NCBI GenBank assembly: GCA_043804925.1
Contig: JAZDIP010000076.1
Span: 1 to 57,921, forward strand
Source: ChocPot-Mid sp043804925
GTDB lineage: Bacteria > Bacteroidota > Ignavibacteria > Kapaibacteriales > UBA2268
Direction of reading: 5' to 3'
DNA length: 57,921 nucleotides
Made by a program: the position numbers and the translations under genes. Shown here piece by piece: positions 15,789 through 25,045 of the stretch; positions within the stretch are counted from its first letter, which is position 1; the number at the start of each line of letters is the position of its first letter. The notes under the pieces are model-generated. The model did no database searches and was not told the origin of the DNA. It saw nothing but the letters and a program-made list of their open reading frames with translations.

Positions 15789-17847
15789 TTTTTTTCCTAA
15801 ATAAAAATTTAATAATAATATCAATATCCAAAGAAAAACTGTACTCCTGCAAATAGAAGTTGTTCAGATTTTTCTTTGCTTCAATAGAAAGTTGGTTCGG
15901 ATTGCTAATATGCACCAAGCCGATTAAACCAATCTTTCCAGCCCTTAGCTTTTCTCCATGCAGTTCATATTGACCGACAAGAGAGAATTTGCCCCAAAGC
16001 ACTTTTAACAAATCCATAAGCGGATTTGAAGACTTTATCTTTTCGGACTTCTTTGTCTTTAGCAAATATACCACAGGCAAACCAATAGTCAAAAGAAAAA
16101 TACTGCCAAAAATATCGAAAAGTCTTTTAAATGCTTTAAATCTCAATTTGTTAATATTGAACCTTGGTATTGTGGGCTCAATACCCGTAATCTCATTGAT
16201 AATCCTTGAAGCCAATAATTCCTCGAATTCCTGGGCAACATGATATCTTACGGCTCTATCTGAGGACTTGGCTATGATTCTGATAAGTTCATTTTTAGCT
16301 ATTGTTGTATCGGTTATAACCAATTCGTTGATATTATAATTTTCAATAATTTTTGATAAAAATTCTATATTTCCCAACACCGGCAATCCAAGAAATTTAT
16401 TGTCATCCAAATTCGGTTGAAAATTCCTAATTCCTAATTTCTCATTCTCAATAATCACCCTGTCTGCTGTTTGCTGTCTGCTGTCTGCTTCTTTTCCCGG
16501 ACTTACCACTCCAACAATAACCACATTCGTCAATTCGCTTTTTCGAAGTGAATTTACTATATTTTCTGTTTTTTGGTTCAGACCGACTAATGCAATTCGT
16601 CTGTCAGATTCAGTTCCTTTGGTCTTTTCAAAGAGTACAATAATTCCACGAATAACAGAAGCAGATATGGCAGTAAGACCAATAGTCATCAACAAAACAC
16701 CACGGCTAAATGCGAAATCTTTAAAATAGTAGGTCAATGATGAAAGTATAAAAAAGCTAATCATCAAACCAAATAATGCTCTGCGAGTTGTTGGCTTTGT
16801 TTCGAAATACTCCCCGACGATAATCATTGAAAATACCATCACAAGTGATACGGCTATAAAAACAGTAGGATAGGCATAATCCGGAAAGTTGAAAATACCA
16901 CCAAACCTATACCAGGTTCCTAACATCAAAGCAAGATTAACTGACATTAAGTCAAATATGACAACTATTATATCTTTCTTGAACTTATTAATATAAGCCA
17001 GAAATGTTCTGAGTATTATCCCCAACCGTAGAAACATTAGGAAAATAAATGAAGAAGAATAGTGTTTTTTCGAAAAGATCCGCATAGCTTCATAAAAATG
17101 TTTGATCTCATTTATTGAACTCCTGCGTGTACTTTCACCTTTATAATGAATTATTGATGTTGAATGCACATAAGCTGTTTTCCATCCCTTTTGAGATAAA
17201 CGGTAGCAAAGGTCAATATCTTCGCCATACATGAAAAAAGCATCGTCAAAGCCCTGAACTTCATCTAAAGATTCTTTTCGGCAGAACATAAAGGCACCAA
17301 TAACCGAGTCAATAAAATAAGTTTCATCAACACTTCTGAATGTCTGGTTATATTTTGAAAATAGTTTTGAATCTGGGAATAATTTCTGTAATCCGAATAA
17401 TTTTGTGAATGACACCCAAGGAGTTGGAAAACCTCTGCGGCAAGCAAGCTGGAAACTACCATCGGAATTTAATACTTTGCATCCGGCACAGGCAACTTCG
17501 GTGTGTTTTTCCATGTAATCATACATAACATCCAAAGTATCTTCCTGTAAGATTGTATCTGGATTCAAAATCAAAATATATTTACCTTTTGCTTCATTAA
17601 TTCCAATATTATTTGCTTTGGCAAAACCATGATTTTCATTCAACTGAATGAATTTTACATTAGGAAATAAAGGAGCTAAAAACTCACAAGAACCATCTGA
17701 GGAATTATTATCTGCAACGATAATTTCGGTTGCAACATTCTTTGAAGCACTTTCTATAGAGCGAAGACACTGCAAAAGGAAGTCTTTGACATTGTAATTT
17801 ACAATTACTATTGATATTTCTGATTTTTCTTTCAAACAAAAACTCAT
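15778..17847 (-). CDS. GT2 glycosyltransferase fused to a degenerate polyprenyl glycosylphosphotransferase-like domain
   Basis: 689 residues. Residues 10-250 are a family 2 glycosyltransferase (VNYNVKDFLLQCLRSIE, VADNNSSDGS, LNPDT, GEDIDLCYRLSQKG). Residues about 265-420 contain a helix plus the multi-helix membrane block typical of WbaP-type enzymes, then a Rossmann-like CoA-binding-type region. Residues 585-689 look like the catalytic end of a polyprenyl glycosylphosphotransferase: FKRLFDIFGSIFLL and, later, KFSLVGQYE in place of DMSLVGPRP. The central KFRSM segment with catalytic acidic residues is missing, so transferase activity of this half is doubtful. Residues 454-477 (ADSRQQTADR then NEKLGIRNFQ) are repeat-derived. 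Overlaps accA. Confidence 0.88.
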   Translation of the reverse strand: MSFCLKEKSEISIVIVNYNVKDFLLQCLRSIESASKNVATEIIVADNNSSDGSCEFLAPLFPNVKFIQLNENHGFAKANNIGINEAKGKYILILNPDTILQEDTLDVMYDYMEKHTEVACAGCKVLNSDGSFQLACRRGFPTPWVSFTKLFGLQKLFPDSKLFSKYNQTFRSVDETYFIDSVIGAFMFCRKESLDEVQGFDDAFFMYGEDIDLCYRLSQKGWKTAYVHSTSIIHYKGESTRRSSINEIKHFYEAMRIFSKKHYSSSFIFLMFLRLGIILRTFLAYINKFKKDIIVVIFDLMSVNLALMLGTWYRFGGIFNFPDYAYPTVFIAVSLVMVFSMIIVGEYFETKPTTRRALFGLMISFFILSSLTYYFKDFAFSRGVLLMTIGLTAISASVIRGIIVLFEKTKGTESDRRIALVGLNQKTENIVNSLRKSELTNVVIVGVVSPGKEADSRQQTADRVIIENEKLGIRNFQPNLDDNKFLGLPVLGNIEFLSKIIENYNINELVITDTTIAKNELIRIIAKSSDRAVRYHVAQEFEELLASRIINEITGIEPTIPRFNINKLRFKAFKRLFDIFGSIFLLTIGLPVVYLLKTKKSEKIKSSNPLMDLLKVLWGKFSLVGQYELHGEKLRAGKIGLIGLVHISNPNQLSIEAKKNLNNFYLQEYSFSLDIDIIIKFLFRKKSGI
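16417..16488. repeat. Dispersed repeats inside the GT2 fusion gene
   Basis: AAAATTCCTAATTCCTAATTTC and CTGTCTGCTGTTTGCTGTC lie side by side in the linker of the gene at 15778-17847. The same motifs occur in the gap at 28215-28230 (GCAGACAGCAGACAGG) and in the genes at 13513-13590 and 20512-20706. Read in frame they encode residues 454-477. Confidence 0.8.
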
Positions 17848-17912
17848 TTATTTAATTAGGTAAATAACAATTAATATTGAAATTATAAAATATAATGTTA
17901 TCTTTTTGGGAA

Positions 17913-18785
17913 TTAATCAACGTCTATACTTTCCTGACTAACAATTTCACCATTTTGAATATCAATAAATAAATATAACTGAGAACCCCATTCATCTTTG
18001 GTTGCTGAACCGATTTTTACACAAAGCTTGTCTTCAATTATATAATATCCTTCTGTTTTCAATTCTTCTCTTATAGAGATTACATTACATTTATTTTGAT
18101 AATATTCAATTGCTTTAACTTTCAGCTTATCAAAAGATAGTACGTCGGTGATTTCGTTTATATTGGTATAAAATCTGGTAATGGATAAAAAATTTACTCT
18201 ATTAGTATCTCCTTCGATTTCGGAAAAGAAGTATGGTAATCCAATAACATTATCTTTGTACGACTGTTTGTAATACATTTCGTAGTAAGTCCCGTTCCAT
18301 GATTGTGATCCATAACAACTGATGTTGTCGCTACTTAACATCACAACATCCAATTTTGCTAAATTTGCTATGAATGTTTCGAGTGCAATGCTCTTTTCTA
18401 AAGTTAATTCCTCAGCATCGCCACCTCTTCTGTGATAATAATCAGCGTATAGAGGTTTTCCATCCAAACCTATCCAAATCCTTATTTTATCCCCATTATC
18501 AGCGATATATTCATATCCCTTTTCGATAAAACATTTTAGGTTATCATGATAAATTAATCCATGAAATTCTTCATTGATAGTCAGTTGTCCTAAATTCATA
18601 ATTTTAGCAATGCTGTCAGCAATAACTTCTTTGGGAAGTTTCATAAATCCGGAATATTCCAACTTTATATAATTTGTAATGTTATCGGCTGAAGTGTTAT
18701 CCTCTTTGCAATTAACAAATAAAATTACAATAAAAATTAGAATTGTAATTGCGGCTGTTTTTGTAACTGATTTCATTGTATTCAC
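17913..18785 (-). CDS. Hypothetical lipoprotein
   Basis: 290 residues with a signal peptide ending in FVNC (Cys26), predicting a lipoprotein. The mature part has a repeated alpha/beta pattern and ends with QLYLFIDIQNGEIVSQE, which resembles the closing strands of a PepSY-like module; this is a weak resemblance. It lies between two polysaccharide genes on the same strand with gaps of 65 and 41 bp, yet has no glycan-related motif. Function unknown. Confidence 0.65.
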   Translation of the reverse strand: MNTMKSVTKTAAITILIFIVILFVNCKEDNTSADNITNYIKLEYSGFMKLPKEVIADSIAKIMNLGQLTINEEFHGLIYHDNLKCFIEKGYEYIADNGDKIRIWIGLDGKPLYADYYHRRGGDAEELTLEKSIALETFIANLAKLDVVMLSSDNISCYGSQSWNGTYYEMYYKQSYKDNVIGLPYFFSEIEGDTNRVNFLSITRFYTNINEITDVLSFDKLKVKAIEYYQNKCNVISIREELKTEGYYIIEDKLCVKIGSATKDEWGSQLYLFIDIQNGEIVSQESIDVD

Positions 18786-18826
18786 CTTAACAATTTATTT
18801 AACTCATAAAACTGATTAAACTCATT

Positions 18827-19537
18827 CTACTTCCTCATACCCGGAAAAAACTTCAATTTCCAAACAAGAAAAATTGCTTCATAAATAATCTTTTTATTCA
18901 TTTTTGAAACACCGGAGCGGCGGTCAATGAAAATTATTGGAATTTCCTTAATTCTTGCTCCTTTTTTCCAAAGGCGGTAATTCATCTCTATTTGAAAGCC
19001 GTAACCATTTGATTTCACTTTAGATAAATTAATTTTTCTAAGAAATTCCGCTCTAAAGCATTTAAAACCTCCCGTTGCATCCATTACAGGCATTCCGGTG
19101 ATAACTCTGGTATATAAATTAGCTCCGTAGCTGAGTATCAAACGGCTTAGGGGCCAGTTAACAACATTAACACCCGAAATATATCTTGAACCTAAAACAA
19201 GGTCATAATTTTCAATTTCTTTAAGCATTACAGGAATGACTTCGGGATTATGTGAGAAGTCTGCATCCATCTCGAGGATTATATCAAAACCATTTTCCAA
19301 AGCCCAAGTGAAACCGGCACAATATGCCGTACCCAAACCGTTTTTAACAGGTCTTTCGATTAAATGAACGCTATCATCATTCTGCATTAATGTTTTGACT
19401 AATCCTGCCGTGCCGTCAGGTGAATTATCATCAACAACCAAAACGTGTAAATCTTCGACATTATGATGTAGGTCTGCAATTAGAGCAACTATATTTTCTG
19501 CTTCATTATATGTAGGGATTACTACAATTTTCTTCAT
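18827..19537 (-). CDS. Polyprenol monophosphate mannose synthase-like GT2 (DPM1 type)
   Basis: 236 residues, single GT-A domain. Motifs: VIPTYNEAENI at the start, VVDDNSPDGTAGLV, the metal-binding DADFSHNP, the GSRY loop, and MDATGGFKCF. These match dolichol/polyprenol-phosphate mannosyltransferases, which charge a lipid carrier with a single sugar at the membrane. There is no C-terminal membrane domain, so it is the short form. It would supply lipid-linked sugar to glycosyltransferases acting on the periplasmic side. Confidence 0.9.
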   Translation of the reverse strand: MKKIVVIPTYNEAENIVALIADLHHNVEDLHVLVVDDNSPDGTAGLVKTLMQNDDSVHLIERPVKNGLGTAYCAGFTWALENGFDIILEMDADFSHNPEVIPVMLKEIENYDLVLGSRYISGVNVVNWPLSRLILSYGANLYTRVITGMPVMDATGGFKCFRAEFLRKINLSKVKSNGYGFQIEMNYRLWKKGARIKEIPIIFIDRRSGVSKMNKKIIYEAIFLVWKLKFFPGMRK

Positions 19538-19540
19538 ATA

Positions 19541-19665
19541 CCTCTTTCTATCTTCTACTTTCTATTTTCTAATTTTATTCTAATTTCTTATTCTATATTC
19601 TTTTTCTTCTTTCTATTTTCTATCTTCTATCTTCTATCTTCTATTTTCTCTCTTCTATTTTCTAA
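19541..19665. repeat. Pyrimidine-rich tandem repeat gap (TTTCTATCTTCTA units)
   Basis: The whole gap between the DPM1-like gene and the sugar phosphotransferase is made of TTTCTATTTTCTA / TCTTCTATCTTCTA variants. On the minus strand this reads GAAAATAGAAGATAGAAG. A related sequence is translated inside the adaptor gene at 46683-46725. Confidence 0.9.
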
Positions 19666-21261
19666 TCACGTTTGTCCATGCCCTTTGAACATTAAGAATA
19701 TTGTTCTGACGATTATCTCCAAATCTAATTTAAAAGACATATTCTCTATATAGAAGAAATCGTCTTTCAATCTGCTTTCTATTTCTTCAATCGTTTCAAC
19801 ATATGTTGTATATTTTACCTGCCACCAACCGGTTATTCCGGGACGTACCAATAATCGTCTTTTGTAATAAGGAACCAATTTACTGAATTTTTCTACGAAT
19901 ACAGGTCTTTCAGGTCTTGGTCCGACAATACTCATATCCCCTTTAAGTACATTTATAAATTGAGGAACTTCATCCAAATGAGAACTCCTCATAAATTTAC
20001 CAAATTTTGTTACCCTTGGGTCGTTAACTTTTGCCCATTGAGGACCGGATTTTCGTTCGGCATCCTGTACCATTGAGCGAAATTTGATAATTTTGAATGT
20101 CTTACTTCCTTTACCTGTGCGTTCCTGGAGGTAAAATATATTACCCTTTGATTCTAATTTAATAATTAGGGCTGTCAGCAACCATATAGGTAGCCCAATT
20201 ATTAAGATAATTAAACTGAGTGTCATATCAAAAATGCGCTTAGCAATATCTTGCCATGGCTTAATCAACTCAGTATTTATTTCGATAAGTGGAATTCCAT
20301 AAAGGTGCAAAGTCTTTGCCTGCCCGGTGAAAAATGTATATAAATCAGGTATTATTTTGACAGTGATTTTCCGGTCAGCACAATTAGACACTAAATTTAG
20401 TAAAAACTTGTGGTCAGGTGAATCCTCAGAAATCAGAACCTCTCTCGGTTTGTAATTATCCAATGCTTCAATCAATTCATTTTTTCCACCAATAATCGGC
20501 AATTCCTCTTTTAAGTTTTGAGTTGAGAGTTGGGAGTTTTGAGTTGAGGTCTCGTTATCCGTTGTCGGTTGTCCGTTATCTGTTGTTTCATTCTTTATAT
20601 TGAATTGTTTTTCATCATTAGTAATTAGTAATTGGTAATTAGTAATTAACTTCCGTCTGCTGTCTGCCGTCATCCTGAGCTTGTCGAAGGACTGTCTGCT
20701 GCTGTCAGTTAAAATAATCCCAAGCGTTTTGTAACCCCAATTTGTAGAGTCATTAATTTTTTGGAACAGTTCCCTGCTTTTTTCAAGTGTCCCGACAATG
20801 ATAGCAGGTATAATGATTATTCCTTTGCCTCTTAAAATCCTTTGCATAACACGGGCAGAATAGCGTCCCATAATCACAACAAAACTGAATATTACAAAAT
20901 ATAATAAAAAAAGCATCCTTGGTTCCTTGCTTTCACTATCAAGAAGCCAAATAAAGAAAACAATGAAACTCCCAAAGAAAGTTACCCTCAAGATAGTGAA
21001 AAACTCATCGAAAGGGGAACGGACATACCAGTTTTTGTATAGTCCGGAAAACCAGAAAAAAGCCACCCAATATATTACTAATAATATTAATGCAAGAAAG
21101 AAAACTTCCGGTATAAATTTTATTGGATTCCCAAACAGACTGCTATGAAACCGTATGTAATATTGCAATGAAAAGCTAATAATAACCGATAAAATATCAG
21201 CCAACAACTGCATCATTGGCGGCGAAAATCTTGTTCTTATGTTATTTACTACATTATTCAT
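19666..21261 (-). CDS. Polyprenyl-phosphate sugar phosphotransferase (WbaP/exopolysaccharide type)
   Basis: 531 residues. It starts polysaccharide assembly by moving a sugar phosphate from a nucleotide sugar to undecaprenyl phosphate. Four or five N-terminal membrane helices (about 12-150) precede a nucleotide-binding-like region, a helix at about 340-362, and the catalytic domain: KIIKFRSMVQDAE, DPRVTKFGKFMR, LDEVPQFINVLKGDMSIVGPRP, RPGITGWWQVKY. Residues 186-250 are not conserved-looking; they translate a run of dispersed repeats, including SFDKLRMT, LITNYQLLITN and STQNSQLSTQN. Removing them gives about 466 residues, the usual size. The catalytic part appears intact. Confidence 0.93.
   Translation of the reverse strand: MNNVVNNIRTRFSPPMMQLLADILSVIISFSLQYYIRFHSSLFGNPIKFIPEVFFLALILLVIYWVAFFWFSGLYKNWYVRSPFDEFFTILRVTFFGSFIVFFIWLLDSESKEPRMLFLLYFVIFSFVVIMGRYSARVMQRILRGKGIIIIPAIIVGTLEKSRELFQKINDSTNWGYKTLGIILTDSSRQSFDKLRMTADSRRKLITNYQLLITNDEKQFNIKNETTDNGQPTTDNETSTQNSQLSTQNLKEELPIIGGKNELIEALDNYKPREVLISEDSPDHKFLLNLVSNCADRKITVKIIPDLYTFFTGQAKTLHLYGIPLIEINTELIKPWQDIAKRIFDMTLSLIILIIGLPIWLLTALIIKLESKGNIFYLQERTGKGSKTFKIIKFRSMVQDAERKSGPQWAKVNDPRVTKFGKFMRSSHLDEVPQFINVLKGDMSIVGPRPERPVFVEKFSKLVPYYKRRLLVRPGITGWWQVKYTTYVETIEEIESRLKDDFFYIENMSFKLDLEIIVRTIFLMFKGHGQT
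20512..20706. repeat. 195-bp cluster of dispersed repeats inside the sugar phosphotransferase gene
   Basis: From low to high coordinate this contains GTTTTGAGTTGAGAGTTGGG, CGTTATCCGTTGTCGGTTG, TAGTAATTAGTAATTGGTAA, CTGCTGTCTGCC, and CATCCTGAGCTTGTCGAAGG. Each family also occurs in gaps elsewhere in the window. Its length is a multiple of three and it has no stop in the coding frame. Confidence 0.88.
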
Positions 21262-21321
21262 CCACTTACGTTATCTGTTATCGGTTATCAGTTATCAGTT
21301 TTCATTGTCCATTAACCATTT
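21262..21321. repeat. TTATCGGTTATCAG-type repeat gap
   Basis: GTTATCTGTTATCGGTTATC and AGTTATCAG, then CATTGTCCATTAACCATTTTC. The reverse form GGATAACCGATAAC is at 28447-28474. It fills the gap between the phosphotransferase and the next gene. Confidence 0.8.
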
Positions 21322-22533
21322 TCAATTTTCTATTACTTTTACGAATCTTGCTCTCTCAAACTTACCGTTATTAAAAAAGCTAATATAATAAACTCCTTGC
21401 GGTAGTGAAGAAACATCCAATTGAATATTGTTTTCGTTTATTAATGGATTTGGCAATTCAATTTCGTTACCCAAACCTGAATATATTTTTACTTGAGAAA
21501 TATCAGTTGATAAGATATTATCAAAATTTATATTCAGAGTGTTTGATGTTGGATTTGGGTAAATACCGAATGTCTCATTTTTGTTTTCTTCTGATTCAAT
21601 ATCAGTGATGAGATCGGAGATTTTTGCACGGAATACCCCACCGCCATAAGTTCCAGCTAATATAGTATCACCACATATAGCCAAAGCATTCACTTCGTAT
21701 TGTAATCCTGAGTTTTTTTGAATCCAGTTATTACCATAATCTGTAGAAAAGAAAACACCCAGACCAGCACCAGCTATAAGTAAATATTTGTAAGATATAA
21801 TAGTTTTGAACCTTGATATTGGCAATCCATTATTCTTTATAATCCAATTATTACCGAAATCAGAAGATGAATATACTGTTTCATTTGTGCTTAAAAATAA
21901 ATAATTATTATTGACAAGAATTGAGTAGACACAATTTTGTTGAAGTCCTGAATTTCTTGATATCCAATTATTTCCTTTGTCAGTTGAAATTAACAAACCT
22001 TCTGATCTAGTACCAACAAATAGTTTATCACCATCCTTAGCCAAAGATAAAGCTATGCAATTTTTAGCAAGTTGTGATCCTTTATTTATCCAAGAATCAC
22101 CATTATTTGATGAATAATACACTCCCTCACCACTAGTACCAACAAAGATATTTGTGCCGTCTTGTATAAAACAATTTACATAACTACACTCAAGACCTTG
22201 ATTTTTTTCGAACCAGTTAACTCCATTATCTGTAGATAAATACACACCTTTAGAATTATAACCAACAAAAACATTGTTATTAGATGAAATCACACTATTT
22301 GCCATACTATATGGTAAACCCGAACTTATATATCTCCAATTATCACCTCTATCAGTAGATTCAAATACACCTATGTCTGTACCTACAAATATTTTATTAC
22401 CACTTGAGCATATAGTATATAATACTTTATTTGAAAGACCAGTATTACATTGTAACCACTGTGCATGAATAATTTGAGTGGATAAGAACAAATTAACCAC
22501 GCAAAACAAAGCTAGAATTATGTTCTTTTTCAT
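21322..22533 (-). CDS. Secreted Asp-box beta-propeller protein with T9SS sorting tail
   Basis: 403 residues. A signal peptide (1-24, ending IIHA) is followed by six or seven repeats of about 42 residues built around STDxGxNWxxxxSGL, an Asp-box (BNR) motif that forms propeller blades. A type A sorting domain follows from about residue 325: YPNPTSNTLNINF, VKIYSGLGNE, LPQGVYYISFFNNGKF. Proteins with this tail are exported across the outer membrane by T9SS and the tail is removed. Closely related to the next gene upstream (22662). Confidence 0.9.
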   Translation of the reverse strand: MKKNIILALFCVVNLFLSTQIIHAQWLQCNTGLSNKVLYTICSSGNKIFVGTDIGVFESTDRGDNWRYISSGLPYSMANSVISSNNNVFVGYNSKGVYLSTDNGVNWFEKNQGLECSYVNCFIQDGTNIFVGTSGEGVYYSSNNGDSWINKGSQLAKNCIALSLAKDGDKLFVGTRSEGLLISTDKGNNWISRNSGLQQNCVYSILVNNNYLFLSTNETVYSSSDFGNNWIIKNNGLPISRFKTIISYKYLLIAGAGLGVFFSTDYGNNWIQKNSGLQYEVNALAICGDTILAGTYGGGVFRAKISDLITDIESEENKNETFGIYPNPTSNTLNINFDNILSTDISQVKIYSGLGNEIELPNPLINENNIQLDVSSLPQGVYYISFFNNGKFERARFVKVIEN

Positions 22534-22661
22534 AACTTCCTTTTGATAATTATATATTTTTTTTTTATTTCTAATATTAAATCCCTACGGGATAGTTCCT
22601 TTAACCATTTCACTGTTCCTTGTTTCCTTTTCCTAATATTTTACATTCTACATTTATAAAA

Positions 22662-24773
22662 TTAATCATCAATTTTAAAAAAACTATCTATCCAAGTCCT
22701 TCCACAATTATAAAAGACAAGAAAGTAAACTCCTTGCGGTAGTGAAGAAACATCTAATTGAATATTGTTTTGGTTAATCATTGGATTTGGCAATTCAATT
22801 TCATTTCCAAGCCCGGAATAAATTTTTATTTTAGAAATATCAGTTGATAAGATATTGTTATAGTTTAGGTTCAGAATGTTGGATGTTGGATTGGGGAAAA
22901 GATGAATTCCTTGATAAACAGTATTTTCATTTTCAACAATTGTGATACCAAAATCTGAAAGTTTTGCCCGAAAAAGACCACCACTTTCTGTACCAGCGAA
23001 AATATATTGACCACTAATAGCAAGGGAAGTAACATAAGTATCCTTCAATCCAGAATTTTTTTCAATCCAGCTATCACCGTTATTATTCGAAAAGTAAAGA
23101 CCCTTCCCTCTGGTTCCTGAAAATACGTTGTTACCTTTTATTACTAATGAAGTAATATCTTTACTAGTTATACCCGAATTTTTTTGAATCCAACTTTCTC
23201 CATTATTAGTAGATAAAAAAACAAAACCTTTACTCGTACCAGCATAAATATTATTATCGCTTGTGGCAAATGAAAGCACACTAGTATTTGACAATCCTGA
23301 ATTTTTTTTAGTCCAACTTTCTCCATTATTAGTAGATAAAAATACTCCACCACCTGAAGTTCCCACAAAAATGTTATCGTTGCTAATAATTAATGATTTC
23401 ACATATGTATGAGTTAAACCTGAATTTTTTTTAAGCCAGTTCCCTCCATTATTAGTTGATAAATAAATACCACCTAGTTCTTCATTTAGGGGTTTTTCAG
23501 TACCAGCAAATAGAATATTATTTTTTATAGCAAAAGAATTGACTACAATAGGTTTTGGTAATCCCGATATTTTTTCTGTCCAATTATCACCATTATCAGT
23601 TGATAAAAAGATACTAGTATTTGTTCCCAAAAAAATATTATTATCATCTACCAATATTGAATAGGAAAAAAAATCAGTTATTCCATTATATTTTTGTATC
23701 CAGTTGTCCCCATTGTCTGAGGATACAAATATATAGTAATCAGTTCCTAAATATAAATATTTATCATTATTAGCTATGGTAAATATAGAAGGCTTAATAA
23801 GTCCAGAATTTTTTTGAATCCAGCTATCTCCTTTGTTGGTTGATAAATAAATACCACTTACATCATCATATCCTGAATTGTATGTAGTGCCTACAAATAA
23901 ATTGTTACCATTCATTGTAATTGATGAAATTTTAGTATTTGCTAATCCAGAATTTTTTTGTATCCAATTTGCACCATTGTTTGTAGATACAAAAATACCT
24001 CCGCTTGTTCCGGCATAAATATAATTATTTTCTATTGCAAACGATTTTACTGTATTTGATGTTAAACCAGAATTTTTTGAAATCCAACTATTACCATTGT
24101 TGGTTGATAAATACACACCACTTTCTGTTCCAACTAAAATGTTTTTATCAAATATTGCAAATGTTTTAACTTTTGCATTTGTCATTCCACTGTTTTTTAA
24201 AATCCAATTTTCGCCATTATTAATAGATAAATAGACTCCTATATCAGTACCAGCAAAAATATTTCCATCAATAATTGCAATAGAATTAATAATAAGATTT
24301 GTTAAACCTGAATTTTTTTGTGTCCAACTTTCGCCGTTATCTGTGGATAAAAAAATTCCATCCCTTGTCCCAGCAAAAATGTTATCATCACTAATAAATA
24401 AAGATAAAACACGAGTATTCGTTAATCCTATATTTTTTGAAACCCATGTATTTCCAATATCTGTTGATAAAAAGATACCATCTCCATAAGTACCAATAAA
24501 TATATCATTATCGATAATGGCTATTGATAATACAGATGCATTAGCAGATCCAGATTTCTTTTTAACCCAATTATCTCCATTATTTGTAGAGATAAAAACC
24601 ATACCACTCCCAAGACCTGCAAATATAATATTATTATTAGTTGCTAAGGAGTTAATACTAATTTTTCCACCAAATAATCCATTATTACATTCTTCCCACT
24701 GTGCATTACTAATTTGAGTGGATAAAAACAAATTAACAAAGCAAACCAAAGTAATTATTATGTTCTTTTTCAA
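22662..24773 (-). CDS. Secreted Asp-box beta-propeller protein with 13 repeats and T9SS sorting tail
   Basis: 703 residues with signal peptide (ends ISNA). Thirteen units of about 42-48 residues carry the motif STNNGxSWxxKNSGL, each followed by a strand such as DNIFAGTxxGGVFL. This count would fill nearly two propellers. The C-terminal sorting domain from about residue 620 (FPNPTSNILNLNYNN, VSSLPQGVYFLVFYN) nearly matches that of the gene at 21322, showing recent duplication with different repeat numbers. The DNA repeats are codon-phased, so they are not a CRISPR array. Binding target unknown. Confidence 0.9.
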   Translation of the reverse strand: MKKNIIITLVCFVNLFLSTQISNAQWEECNNGLFGGKISINSLATNNNIIFAGLGSGMVFISTNNGDNWVKKKSGSANASVLSIAIIDNDIFIGTYGDGIFLSTDIGNTWVSKNIGLTNTRVLSLFISDDNIFAGTRDGIFLSTDNGESWTQKNSGLTNLIINSIAIIDGNIFAGTDIGVYLSINNGENWILKNSGMTNAKVKTFAIFDKNILVGTESGVYLSTNNGNSWISKNSGLTSNTVKSFAIENNYIYAGTSGGIFVSTNNGANWIQKNSGLANTKISSITMNGNNLFVGTTYNSGYDDVSGIYLSTNKGDSWIQKNSGLIKPSIFTIANNDKYLYLGTDYYIFVSSDNGDNWIQKYNGITDFFSYSILVDDNNIFLGTNTSIFLSTDNGDNWTEKISGLPKPIVVNSFAIKNNILFAGTEKPLNEELGGIYLSTNNGGNWLKKNSGLTHTYVKSLIISNDNIFVGTSGGGVFLSTNNGESWTKKNSGLSNTSVLSFATSDNNIYAGTSKGFVFLSTNNGESWIQKNSGITSKDITSLVIKGNNVFSGTRGKGLYFSNNNGDSWIEKNSGLKDTYVTSLAISGQYIFAGTESGGLFRAKLSDFGITIVENENTVYQGIHLFPNPTSNILNLNYNNILSTDISKIKIYSGLGNEIELPNPMINQNNIQLDVSSLPQGVYFLVFYNCGRTWIDSFFKIDD

Positions 24774-25045
24774 AACATCACCATTTAATTTATTTCCGAA
24801 TATAATTATTTTTCATTACTAATTTCTTATATTATTCTAACATGTACAATTTCTAATTATGGCAAATTCGCCATAATTAAAATATCAAAACCTATTACCT
24901 TTAATTTTTGTTTTTTCACAGATTTCATCTCATTTTTCTTAATTTCAATTTCAAACATTCAATCACTCTACGATTGTTCTTTTTCCCTTTTCCCTTTTCC
25001 AAACATTTTACATTCTTCATTAACGAACATTCTACATAAAGAAAG

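Noticed and set aside
15789..15824. Longer accA start with an extra 12 residues
   Set aside because: The extension lies inside the end of the upstream gene and GTG at 15788 gives the family length.
22662..24773. Regular DNA repeats suggesting a CRISPR array
   Set aside because: The period is about 126-144 bp, codon-phased, and encodes Asp-box propeller repeats in one open frame.
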